A DNA stretch of 47,390 nt, taken from positions 1 through 47,390 of the forward strand of contig DATJVP010000121.1 of the NCBI GenBank assembly GCA_035581425.1. Direction: 5' to 3'. Below, piece after piece: positions 28,039 through 36,073 of this stretch. The DNA comes from DASZHJ01 sp035581425 (GTDB lineage Bacteria; Pseudomonadota; Alphaproteobacteria; ATCC43930; CGMCC-115725). A model generated the notes under the pieces. It did not search any database. It saw only the letters and a list, made by a program, of their open reading frames with translations, and was not told the origin of the DNA. Position 1 is the first letter of the stretch. Each line of letters starts with the position of its first letter. The translations under genes and the position numbers were made by a program.

Positions 28039-28671
28039 ATGCCCGACTTCGACGACGCCTTCCGAGCTGGCCTCGTCGAGCTCTTGACGTGGCGGCGCGA
28101 CGTCCGCCGGTTTCGCCGAGAGCCGCTTCCGGAGGGCCTCGTCGAGCGTCTGCTAGAGGGTGCCGCTCTGGCACCTTCCGTCGGCCTGAGCCAGCCCTGG
28201 CGCTTCGTGCTCGTCGAGGACGCCGGGCGCCGCGCCGCGGTGCGCGCGAATTTCGAGCGCGCGAACGCGGCGGCGCTCGCGGCCTATGTGGGAGACGAGG
28301 CCGCACACTATGCGCGGTTGAAGCTCGCGGGCCTCGCGGAGGCGCCGGTTCATCTGGCTGCTTTCGCCGACCGCTCTACCGCCCAGGGCCGTGGGCTCGG
28401 CCGGCAGACCATGCCGGAGACGATCGAATACTCCGCGGTGATTGCGATCCACACGCTCTGGCTCGTCGCGCGCGCTCATGACGTGGGCATGGGCTGGGTC
28501 TCAATCCTCGACCCGATGGAGATCGCGCGCACGCTCGATGTGCCGGCGGACTGGTCGCTGGTGGCCTATCTCTGCCTCGGCTATCCCGCGGAAACCGACG
28601 ACACGCCGGCGCTCGAGCGGCAGGGCTGGGAGCGCCGGCGCGCGCAGGAGAACTTTCTGCTCCGCCGCTGA
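28039..28671 (+). CDS. bluB: 5,6-dimethylbenzimidazole synthase BluB
   Basis: BluB cleaves FMNH2 with oxygen to make 5,6-dimethylbenzimidazole, the lower ligand of vitamin B12. The 210-residue flavin-fold protein begins with WRRDVRRFRREPL, the FMN phosphate region. It also has LAPSVGLSQPWRFVLVED and MGWVSILDP, as in BluB and not in ordinary nitroreductases. It starts 11 bases after the DSD1-family gene, so it is read from the same message. The cofactor link is to the methylmalonyl-CoA mutase at 3370. Confidence 0.9.
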   Translation: MPDFDDAFRAGLVELLTWRRDVRRFRREPLPEGLVERLLEGAALAPSVGLSQPWRFVLVEDAGRRAAVRANFERANAAALAAYVGDEAAHYARLKLAGLAEAPVHLAAFADRSTAQGRGLGRQTMPETIEYSAVIAIHTLWLVARAHDVGMGWVSILDPMEIARTLDVPADWSLVAYLCLGYPAETDDTPALERQGWERRRAQENFLLRR

Positions 28672-28681
28672 GACCGAAGGA

Positions 28682-29062
28682 TCAGGCCTTCGCCGCCACC
28701 GCCTCGACCTCGACGAGCCAGCCCGGCATGGCGAGGCGCTTCGCGATGACGAGCGTCGAGGCCGGGCGGAAATCGCCGAGGTGCTTGGCGCGCCCCTTGC
28801 GATAGCCGTCGATGTGGTTCTCGTCGACGAGATAGGTCGTGATCTTGACGACGTTCTCCATCCCCATGCCCGCGCTCGCGAGCACGGATTTGAGGTTCTG
28901 CCAGACCTGATCGGTCTGCGCCTCGATCCCCTCTCGCGGCGTGCCGTCCTTGGCAACGCCGACCTGGCCCGAAACGTAGAGCCAGCGCGCGTTCGCGGGA
29001 ATCTCGATACCGTGGCTGTAGGTGGAGCCCGGAAAGACGCTGGCGGGATTGTGGATCTTCAT
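28682..29062 (-). CDS. RidA family enamine/imine deaminase
   Basis: RidA-type proteins hydrolyse the reactive 2-aminoacrylate-like enamines released by PLP dehydratases. The 126-residue product has ANARWLYVSGQVGVAKDG, VWQNLKSVLASAGMGMENVVKITTYL and the C-terminal VEVEAVAAK, which match the trimeric family. The conserved arginine region before it reads AKRLAMPGW. Its ATG overlaps the livF stop (ATGA), so it is the last cistron of the Liv operon. It is convergent with bluB, the two stops being about 10 bases apart. Confidence 0.88.
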   Translation of the reverse strand: MKIHNPASVFPGSTYSHGIEIPANARWLYVSGQVGVAKDGTPREGIEAQTDQVWQNLKSVLASAGMGMENVVKITTYLVDENHIDGYRKGRAKHLGDFRPASTLVIAKRLAMPGWLVEVEAVAAKA

Positions 29063-29796
29063 GGCTGCTCCTCCGCTCGGGATGAATTTCGGATGGGTGT
29101 GACCACGTCGGCGCCGAGGAACGCGCGCTCAAGGACACCGCTCGCGTGCACCGCTGCGGGTGTACCTTCGGCGACCACGCGGCCCATGGCAAGGGCGTAG
29201 ACTCGGTCGGCGATCTCGAGCGTGCGCGCGACGCTCTGCTCTGCCAGCAGCACCGCTGTGCCCTGCGCCGCGATGCCGCGCAGCCGGAGCATCAGCTCGT
29301 CGACGACGACCGGCGCGAGGCCGAGCGAGGGCTCGTCGAGGAGCAGCAGCCTGGGCTCGCTCATGAGCGCACGGCCGATTGCCAGCATCTGCTGTTGCCC
29401 GCCCGAGAGCTGCCAAGCCGGCGTCTCCAGCCGCTCCTCGAGCATCGGAAAGAGCTCGAGTACCGTGCGCAGCCGCGGCCCCGCGGCGGCGGCGCTCCCG
29501 TGCGCGCCGACCAGCAGAGTGTCGCGCACGTTCATGCCCGGAAAGAGCCGCCGCCCCTCCGGTACATAGCCGATGCCGCGTCGCGCGCGCCCAGCGGGCG
29601 AGAGCGCGCCGATCTCCTCGCCCGCGAGCCGCACGGCGCCGCGCGCGGGGTAGAGGCCCATGATCGAGCGCAGCAGCGTTGACTTGCCGGAGCCGTTGGC
29701 GCCGAGCAGCGCCACCACCTCGCCCGCCGCAACGACGAGAGAGCTGCTCTCGAGTGCCGCGCCGGGGACATCGATTTCGAGCAGGCGCTCGTTCAT
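29059..29796 (-). CDS. livF: Branched-chain-type ABC transporter ATP-binding protein LivF
   Basis: The second ATPase of the importer, 245 residues. Walker A is GANGSGKST, the signature is LSGGQQQMLAIGRAL and Walker B is LLLLDEPSLGLAP. The GIGYVPEGRRLFPGMNV segment is diagnostic for LivF as against LivG. The ATG overlaps the stop of the fused permease-ATPase gene (ATGA). With LivG it would drive uptake of leucine-like or other amide/amino compounds delivered by the binding protein at 33016-34143. The C-terminus runs to 29059, overlapping the ridA ATG by 4 bases. Confidence 0.93.
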   Translation of the reverse strand: MNERLLEIDVPGAALESSSLVVAAGEVVALLGANGSGKSTLLRSIMGLYPARGAVRLAGEEIGALSPAGRARRGIGYVPEGRRLFPGMNVRDTLLVGAHGSAAAAGPRLRTVLELFPMLEERLETPAWQLSGGQQQMLAIGRALMSEPRLLLLDEPSLGLAPVVVDELMLRLRGIAAQGTAVLLAEQSVARTLEIADRVYALAMGRVVAEGTPAAVHASGVLERAFLGADVVTPIRNSSRAEEQP

Positions 29797-31586
29797 GCGA
29801 GCCCGACCTTGCGGCCGAGATAGGCCGAGATTACCGCGGGATTCTGGCGCACCTCCTCGGGTTTGCCGCTCGCGATGGCGCGACCCTCGTCGAGCACCAG
29901 GATGCGGTCGGCGACGGGAAGGAGGAAGGGCATGTTGTGCTCGATGACGAGAAGCCCGAGGCCGAGCCTTGCGAGGCGGCGGAGCGTGCGCGCGAGCTCG
30001 CCCTGCTCGGCCTCCGTGAGGCCGGAGGCAGGCTCGTCGAGGATGACGAGCTTCGGCTCGAGCGCGAGGATGCGGGCGATCTCGACGCGCCAGGCCGCGC
30101 GGTAGGGAAGCGAGGCGCAGAGGGCGTGCGCATAGCCGTCGGCGCCAAGGCTGCGCAGGAAGTACATGGCCTCCGCCTCGTGACGCTCGCGCCGGTCGCT
30201 GCGGTCGCGCCCCGCGAGCGCCGCACGAAATCCGAGGTCGTCCTCGAGGCTTGCGCGCGCGAGCGTCACGATCTCGAGGACCGTGAGCTCCGGCGGGAGC
30301 GCCGGGTTTTGGAAGCTGCGCCCGACGCCTGCGCGTGCGATCTCGCTGGCGCCGAGCGCGGTTATGTTGCGACCCTCGAGAATGACAGTTCCGCCGCCGG
30401 TTGGAGCGAATCCCGTTACGAGATTCGCGAGCGTGGTCTTGCCGGAGCCGTTTGGGCCGATGACACCCAGTATCTCGCCGCGATCGATGGTGAGATCGAG
30501 GCCTTTGAGCGCCTCGATGCCGCCGAAGCGCTTTGCCAGCCCGCGCACCACAAGGAGCGACAATCCCGAGGGTCCTTGCGGCACCGGAAGCTCGGCGGGC
30601 GTCGGGAGGATCGGGCGTTCCGTACGCCCTAACGCCGCGACGGCCTTGGCAAGCGCCCCGGCGATACCTGTGGGCGCCGCCACGATCGCCGCGAGCAGCG
30701 CTGCGCCAAACGCCAAGAGCGAATAGCCCTCTAGCGAGCGCAGCCACTCCGGCAGGTAGGTCAGGAGAAGCGCGCCGATGAAAGCGCCGGCGAGCCGCGT
30801 GCTCCCACCGATCACGGTCATGGCGAGACAGGCGACCATGACCGAGAAGGCCATGCTCTCGGAGGAGACGACGCCGAGGATGTGCGCGTGAAGCGCGCCC
30901 GCTGCACCAGCATATCCCGCGCTCAGCAGAAAGGCTGCAAGCCGAAGCCGTTGCTCGGAAAGGCCGATCGCGGAGGCCGCGAGCGGATTGCCGCGGAGCA
31001 CGGCATAGGCGCGCCCCGTGAGGCCGCGCGTCAGATGCACTGAGAGCCAGGATGCTGCTGCAACGACGAGCCACACTGCGGCAACGAGCCCGAGGCCCCG
31101 CGGCACCGCCCAACCGAAGAAAACGATGCCGGGAACGCCGGTGATGCCGAGTGCGCCGCCCGTGAAGGCACCGCCATTGACCGCGGCCAGCAAGGCCACT
31201 TGCGCAAGTCCCAGCGTCGCGAGCGCGAAATAATGCGTGGCAAGGCGCAGGACCGGAGCCGCGATGGCCGCCGCAAGCAGCGACGGCGCCAGGATCGAGA
31301 CCGGGAAGCTCGCGAGGAAGCCGAGCCCGTATCGGCCGCCGAGGATCGCGGTGACATAGGCGCCGATCCCGAAGAAGGCGCCTTGCGCGAGCGAGAGCGC
31401 GCCGGCGTGGCCGAAGATGAATTGGTATCCCAGCACGAGGACGACCTGCGCGCCCGCAAGCGCGAGGACGCGGAGGCCGTAGGGCGAGGCCGTGGCCGCA
31501 TAGGCAGCCAAGCAGAGTGCTGCGAGGACCCAGGGCGCGCGGTCGCCGAGGCCGCGCAAGGTTGGCGCGAGTGCCGCCGAGCTCAT
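29793..31586 (-). CDS. Fused LivM-LivG permease/ATPase
   Basis: One 597-residue chain combines a LivM permease (about 1-320, eight or more helices) and a LivG ATPase (about 350-597). The permease half has FGHAGALSLAQGAFFGIGAYV and the LAMTVIGGSTRLAGAFIGA loop. The ATPase half has Walker A GPNGSGKTT, LVIEHNMPFLL and DEPASGLTEAEQ. The segment where the ABC signature should be reads CASLPYRAAWRVEIARIL, a divergent form of the usual LSYGQQRRLEIAR. The linker is about 30 residues and Pro-rich, and there is no frameshift. The start at 31586 overlaps the livH stop (ATGA). Confidence 0.92.
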   Translation of the reverse strand: MSSAALAPTLRGLGDRAPWVLAALCLAAYAATASPYGLRVLALAGAQVVLVLGYQFIFGHAGALSLAQGAFFGIGAYVTAILGGRYGLGFLASFPVSILAPSLLAAAIAAPVLRLATHYFALATLGLAQVALLAAVNGGAFTGGALGITGVPGIVFFGWAVPRGLGLVAAVWLVVAAASWLSVHLTRGLTGRAYAVLRGNPLAASAIGLSEQRLRLAAFLLSAGYAGAAGALHAHILGVVSSESMAFSVMVACLAMTVIGGSTRLAGAFIGALLLTYLPEWLRSLEGYSLLAFGAALLAAIVAAPTGIAGALAKAVAALGRTERPILPTPAELPVPQGPSGLSLLVVRGLAKRFGGIEALKGLDLTIDRGEILGVIGPNGSGKTTLANLVTGFAPTGGGTVILEGRNITALGASEIARAGVGRSFQNPALPPELTVLEIVTLARASLEDDLGFRAALAGRDRSDRRERHEAEAMYFLRSLGADGYAHALCASLPYRAAWRVEIARILALEPKLVILDEPASGLTEAEQGELARTLRRLARLGLGLLVIEHNMPFLLPVADRILVLDEGRAIASGKPEEVRQNPAVISAYLGRKVGLA

Positions 31587-32458
31587 GCGCGCCGCTCCGC
31601 GGCCTCGCCGTAAAAGCCCTGCGGCCGCGCCATGAGGATAGCGAGGAGCGCCCCATAGAGCAGCGCGCTCGCGACGGTATAGCCGAACCACGCCGCGACC
31701 AGCGTCTCGAACTCGCCGATCAGCAGCGCTCCCAGGACCGCACCCTCGAGCGAGCCCCAGCCGCCGATCACCACCGCGATATAGGCTTTGAGGATGAGCG
31801 CGCCCCCCTCGGTCGGCGTCACGAAGAATTGGTTTGAGAGAAGCGCGCCCGAGGCGCCCGCAAGCGCTGCCGCGAGCGCGAAGGTGAGGGCGATCATCCC
31901 GCGGACGGGAATACCGAGCGCCGCCGCCATCTCGCGGTCTTGCGCCGTCGCGCGCATCCGACGCCCGAGCTGCGTGTGCGCGAAGAGCCAGCGCTGCCCC
32001 AGCACCAGCACCGCCGCGACCGCGACGATCGCGAGCGACTGGTAGGGGAGTACGACATGACCGAGATGAAGCTGGCCCCCGCTCAGAACCGGCGGCGCCG
32101 CGCGTGGCTCGGGTCCGAAAATGTGCAGCGCCCCGTTCTGCAACAGAAGTCCCACGGCGATGGTGCTGATGAAGACGGCGCTCGCGGGACGGCGCATCAG
32201 GGGGAAATAGGCGAGCGCTGCCACCGCGAGACCCAGCAGCGCCATCGCCGCCATCACCATCGGTAGCAGCGCGATACCCGGCAGCGGCAGCACCGCCGCA
32301 AGCGCCGCTGCGCCGTAACCGCCGACCATCACGAGATCGCCTTGGGCGAAGTTGACCGCGCTCGTCGCGTTGAGCACGAGCACGAATCCGAGCGCCACCA
32401 GCGCATAGGCCGCGCCGAGCGCGAGGCCGTTGAAGGCCAGTTGCATGAAAGCGGTCAT
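31583..32458 (-). CDS. livH: Branched-chain-type ABC transporter permease LivH
   Basis: The first permease of the importer, about 291 residues. FNGLALGAAYALVALGFVLVLNATSAVNFAQGDLVMVGGY is the typical LivH N-terminus, and FFVTPTEGGALILKAYIAVVIGGWGSLEGAVLGALL is the C-terminal docking region. The likely start is the ATG at 32458 (MTAFMQL), with a GGGG ribosome site; upstream in-frame ATGs at 32485 and 32494 are possible. It is the first gene of livH-livMG-livF-ridA, every junction being a 4-bp overlap. The binding-protein gene is 558 bases away across DUF302. Confidence 0.92.
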   Translation of the reverse strand: MTAFMQLAFNGLALGAAYALVALGFVLVLNATSAVNFAQGDLVMVGGYGAAALAAVLPLPGIALLPMVMAAMALLGLAVAALAYFPLMRRPASAVFISTIAVGLLLQNGALHIFGPEPRAAPPVLSGGQLHLGHVVLPYQSLAIVAVAAVLVLGQRWLFAHTQLGRRMRATAQDREMAAALGIPVRGMIALTFALAAALAGASGALLSNQFFVTPTEGGALILKAYIAVVIGGWGSLEGAVLGALLIGEFETLVAAWFGYTVASALLYGALLAILMARPQGFYGEAAERRA

Positions 32459-32596
32459 CGAGCCCCGCGACTTTTCCGGGGACATGGGTAACATATTTTT
32501 CTCGCAGGGCGGCGCTCTGCCTTCGGGTTGCGCTCGCTCGAGGAAGCACCCGCATGAGCGGCAGGTGCTCTCTGGTCGCCGAGAGGAGCGAATGCC

Positions 32597-32998
32597 ATGA
32601 TGCCCCAGGGAATGACGTCCTATCGCAGCCGCTTCGATCCCGCAGAGACGATGAGCAGGCTCGAGGCTGCGGTGATGCAGCGCGGTATCTCCGTTCTGGC
32701 GCGCGTCGATCACGCCGGTGCCGCGAGCAAGGTCGGCATGGAGTTGCGGCCGACCGCAGTGCTGATCTTCGGCAATCCGCGCGCGGGAACGCCGCTCATG
32801 CAGGCGGTCCAGACAATCGGCATCGACCTGCCGCTCCGGACTTTGGTCTGGCAGGACGCCGAGGGCGCAACCTGGCTCGCCTACAACGAACCGGCCTGGC
32901 TTGCGGCCCGCCACGGGGCTGCCGAGGGGCACGAGCGCGCCCTCGCGGCGATGGCGGACGGCTTGGCGGCCATCGCGAAGGAGGCGACCGGAGCGTGA
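32597..32998 (+). CDS. DUF302 family protein
   Basis: The 133-residue soluble protein matches the DUF302 pattern. The N-terminal FDPAETMSRLEAAVMQRGISVLARVDHA and the central LRPTAVLIFGNPRAGTPLMQAVQTIGIDLPLR, with the LVWQDAEGATWLAYNEP strand, are characteristic. Function is unknown for this family. The ATG at 32597 follows a GAGAGGAGCG ribosome site, with another ATG at 32600. It lies on the plus strand between livH and the binding-protein gene, breaking the minus-strand Liv array, and is convergent with the latter. Confidence 0.82.
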   Translation: MMPQGMTSYRSRFDPAETMSRLEAAVMQRGISVLARVDHAGAASKVGMELRPTAVLIFGNPRAGTPLMQAVQTIGIDLPLRTLVWQDAEGATWLAYNEPAWLAARHGAAEGHERALAAMADGLAAIAKEATGA

Positions 32999-33015
32999 CC
33001 GCGGCGCAGCCGCAC

Positions 33016-34143
33016 CTACATTGAGGCGTCGATGTTGTCGTAGCGTGCGGCGATCTCGGGCACGCGCGTCTTGCCGTCGTAGCAGAGAATGATCGCGGAA
33101 TGCGCCATGTTGCCCTTGCCGTCGGATTTGTAGGTCATGGCGAGACCGCTGTAGCTCATGGTGGCGAGCGCCGCGCGCATCTTCTCGGATGTGGTGGCGC
33201 CGGCCGCCGCTGCCGCCAGCAGCATTTGCACGCCGTCATATTGCGCGAGCGCGTAGGAATCGGGCGCGGTGTCATAGGCTTTGCGATATTCCCCGACGAA
33301 GCTCTCGATCCCCGGCGAGCCGCCGGAGATCGGCGAGGAGGCGTTCTCGGCGCAGACTCCCTTGAGCTGCTCCGGGCTCAAGAGCGCGGCGGTTGCGGGC
33401 TGGCCGATCGCAGAGCCCGAGACGATGGGTAATCCGAGGCCCAGCGACCCTGCCTGGCCGATGATGAGAGCGGTCGAGGGCGCATGGAGCTGGATCACCA
33501 GCACGTCCGGATGCGCTGCCTGGACCCGTGTCAGCACTGGAAGCAGGTCCTTGACCGAGGTGTCGACACCCTCGGAGAAGACTGGCGCCGCGCCGAGCTT
33601 CTTGAATGTGGCCTCCAGCACGGAAAAGCCGCCCTGCCCGTAGGCCGTCGTCTGATAGACGATCGCGGGCCGCTTCTTGTGCAGGGCCTCGACGACGTAG
33701 CGCGCTTGCGCGACCTTGACGACGGCGTCGCTCGGAAAAAAGCGGAAGACCCAGGGATTGTTTTGCTCGGTCACCTGCACGGAGCCCGAGATCGTGATGA
33801 GCGGCACCTTGTGCTCCGCGCCGACCGGGAGCATCGCGAGGATCTGCTGGCCCAGCATCGAGGCGACCACGGCGACCGCAGGACCCCGATCGAGTGCCTT
33901 CTCGAGCGCGTTCACCGCGAGCTCCGGCGCGGTGCCGGTGTCTGCGACCTCCTGACGGACCGTGAGGCCCGGCGGCGGATGCGAGAGCGCCAACACCGCA
34001 CCGTTCCGCTGGCTCGTTCCCTCGAGGGCGAGGAAACCCGTGAGCGGCACCAGGACCGGGATGCGAATCTCGTCCGCGCGCGCGGGAAGGGCGGCGAGCG
34101 CCGCGAGAAGCAGGGGCAGGACGAGGATCCGGCGCGCGGTCAA
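33016..34143 (-). CDS. Branched-chain-type ABC transporter substrate-binding protein
   Basis: A periplasmic binding protein of the Peripla_BP_6/LivK type, 375 residues. The signal peptide is ARRILVLPLLLAALAALPARA with the cut after ARA. Then come EIRIPVLVPLTGFLALEGTSQRNG, VPLITISGSVQVTEQ and FRFFPSDAVVKVAQARYVVE, the usual two-lobe ligand region. YALAQYDGVQMLLAAA is near the C-terminal hinge. The ligand cannot be read. Its neighbour upstream on the same strand is an IlvD/Edd dehydratase, 16 bases away, and they form one unit. The membrane components of the importer are across the DUF302 gene. Confidence 0.9.
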   Translation of the reverse strand: MTARRILVLPLLLAALAALPARADEIRIPVLVPLTGFLALEGTSQRNGAVLALSHPPPGLTVRQEVADTGTAPELAVNALEKALDRGPAVAVVASMLGQQILAMLPVGAEHKVPLITISGSVQVTEQNNPWVFRFFPSDAVVKVAQARYVVEALHKKRPAIVYQTTAYGQGGFSVLEATFKKLGAAPVFSEGVDTSVKDLLPVLTRVQAAHPDVLVIQLHAPSTALIIGQAGSLGLGLPIVSGSAIGQPATAALLSPEQLKGVCAENASSPISGGSPGIESFVGEYRKAYDTAPDSYALAQYDGVQMLLAAAAAGATTSEKMRAALATMSYSGLAMTYKSDGKGNMAHSAIILCYDGKTRVPEIAARYDNIDASM

Positions 34144-34159
34144 GTGGCGCTCTCCTCAC

Positions 34160-35872
34160 TCAAGGTGCGGATGGTGCGTGCGAGGGGCGGGCGCGCAGGA
34201 AGTCGAAATCGCAGCCTTGATCGGCCTGCAATATCTGCTCTCGGTAGAGGCGGCGGTAGCCGCGCTCAGGCACTGGGGACGGCGGCGCCGGGCGGCGGGC
34301 GAGCTCCGCGGGATCGACGAGGAGATCGATCCGACGGTCCTTCACCGAGAGCCGGATGCGATCGCCGTTGCGCACCTTTGCGAGCGGCCCCCCGCTTGCG
34401 GAGTCCGGCGCCACGTGCAGCACCACGGTGCCGTAGGCCGTCCCGCTCATGCGCGCATCGGAAATCCGCACCATGTCCTTGACCCCCTTGCGCGCGAGCT
34501 TTCCTGGCATCGGCAGATAGCCCGCCTCGGGCATGCCGGACTCGCTGGCGGGGCCGGCGTTTTGCAGCACCAGGAAATCGTCGGGCGTCACGTCGAGATC
34601 GGGCGAATCGATGCGGTCCGCGAGATCGTCGAGGGAGGTGAAGACGACGGCGCGGGCCTCACGCTCGAAGAGACGGGGATCGGCGGCGGCGCGCTTCAGG
34701 ATTGCGCCCTTGGGAGCGAGCGAGCCGAAAAGCGCGACGAGCCCGCCCTCTGCCTGTAGCGGGTCCGCCAGCGCGCGCACGACGGCGCGGTCGACGAAGG
34801 GATCCTTGTCGGCATCGAGCCGCTCGCCAAGCGTCTCCCCGGTGACGGTGCGGCAGTCGAGGTGGAGGAGCGGGCGGAGCTCGCGCAGCACGGCGCCGAT
34901 ACCGCCCGCTGCGAAGAGATCCTCCATGTAATGAGGGCCGGTCGGCTTCAGGTCGACGATGACGGGCGTGCCGTCGCTGAGCTCGTTGAGCCGGCCGAGC
35001 GGGATCTCGACGCCGACCCGGCCGGCGATCGCCGTGAGGTGCAGGATCGCGTTGGTCGACCCCCCGATCGCGAGGAGGACGCGGAGCGCGTTCTCAACGG
35101 ATTTCGCGGTGACGACGTCGCTGGGCCTGATCTTGCTGCGCGCGAGCTCGACCGCGGCAGCACCCGTCGCCTCCGCCGCGCGAAGCCGGTCGGCGTGCAC
35201 GGCAGGAATCGCCGCCGTTCCCGGCAGCATCATGCCCAACGCCTCGGCGATCGAGGCCATGGTGCTCGCCGTGCCCATGACAGCGCAGGTGCCGGCCGTG
35301 GTGGCGAGGCCGCCTTCGATCGTGTCGATTTCCGCCCGGCTCACCTCGCCTGCACGGAAACGCGCCCAGAAGCGCCGGCAATCCGTGCAGGCCCCGAGTC
35401 GCTCGCCGCGCATCCGTCCCGTCATCATGGGGCCGGTCACGAGCTGGATCGCGGGGACATCCGCCGAGAGCGCGCCCATGAGCTGCGCCGGCACCGTCTT
35501 GTCGCAGCCACCCACCAGCACGACCGCGTCCATGGGCTGGGCGCGGATCATCTCCTCCGTGTCGATCGACATGAGGTTGCGGAACATGAGGCTCGTGGGG
35601 TTGAGGAAGGGCTCGCCCAGCGAGATCGTCGGGAACTCCAACGGCAGCGCCCCCGCCGCGAGCACTCCGCGCTTCACCGCCTGGATAAGCTCCGGCACCA
35701 GGCGGTGGCAGTTGTTGAATCCGCTCGCGGTGTTTGCAATGCCGACCACGGGCTTCTCCAGCATCGCCGTCGAGTAGCCCATGGAGCGCGCGAAGGAGCG
35801 GCGCAGATAGAGGGCGAAATCGCGATCGCCGTAATGGGTGAGGCCGCGCCTCAACCCGACGGGTGCCGTCAT
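34160..35872 (-). CDS. IlvD/Edd family dehydratase
   Basis: A dehydratase of the dihydroxy-acid or sugar-acid type, 570 residues, expected to use an iron-sulfur cluster and magnesium. Cysteine-bearing motifs are GGCDKTVPAQ, ACTDCRRFWAR and TAGTCAVMGTAST. FNNCHRLVPELIQAVKRG and KLARKGVKDMVRISDARMSGTAYG are typical of the family. The ACTDCRRF form, with two cysteines, resembles arabonate and related sugar-acid dehydratases more than true IlvD, but this is not decisive. The ATG at 35872 follows AAAGGAGGAGG; the open frame continues upstream to 35923. Its operon partner is the binding protein. Confidence 0.88.
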   Translation of the reverse strand: MTAPVGLRRGLTHYGDRDFALYLRRSFARSMGYSTAMLEKPVVGIANTASGFNNCHRLVPELIQAVKRGVLAAGALPLEFPTISLGEPFLNPTSLMFRNLMSIDTEEMIRAQPMDAVVLVGGCDKTVPAQLMGALSADVPAIQLVTGPMMTGRMRGERLGACTDCRRFWARFRAGEVSRAEIDTIEGGLATTAGTCAVMGTASTMASIAEALGMMLPGTAAIPAVHADRLRAAEATGAAAVELARSKIRPSDVVTAKSVENALRVLLAIGGSTNAILHLTAIAGRVGVEIPLGRLNELSDGTPVIVDLKPTGPHYMEDLFAAGGIGAVLRELRPLLHLDCRTVTGETLGERLDADKDPFVDRAVVRALADPLQAEGGLVALFGSLAPKGAILKRAAADPRLFEREARAVVFTSLDDLADRIDSPDLDVTPDDFLVLQNAGPASESGMPEAGYLPMPGKLARKGVKDMVRISDARMSGTAYGTVVLHVAPDSASGGPLAKVRNGDRIRLSVKDRRIDLLVDPAELARRPAPPSPVPERGYRRLYREQILQADQGCDFDFLRARPSHAPSAP

Positions 35873-35989
35873 CGAGCCTCCTCCTTTTGCCGGTCCTGCC
35901 GCGGCGACTCGCGGGGCCGGCATTGGTTCTGAGCTATCGGCGATGGGCCGCCGCCTGTCAATCCGCTGAGACGCCCGCGCTCGGACTGC

Positions 35990-36018
35990 TTGGGCGGGGG
36001 GCAGTTAAAGAGTATACT
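35990..36018 (+). promoter_or_regulatory. Sigma-70-like promoter of the universal stress protein gene
   Basis: TTGGGC (35990-35995) and TATACT (36013-36018) are separated by exactly 17 bases and lie about 55 bases upstream of the ATG at 36074. The -10 differs from TATAAT at one base. A 9-base direct repeat TTCACGCAA at 36039-36047 and 36055-36063 follows in the leader. No regulator is assigned. Confidence 0.5.
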
Positions 36019-36073
36019 GGCACCAAAATATCAGGGACTTCACGCAACAGGGAATTCACGCAAGGAGCGACCA

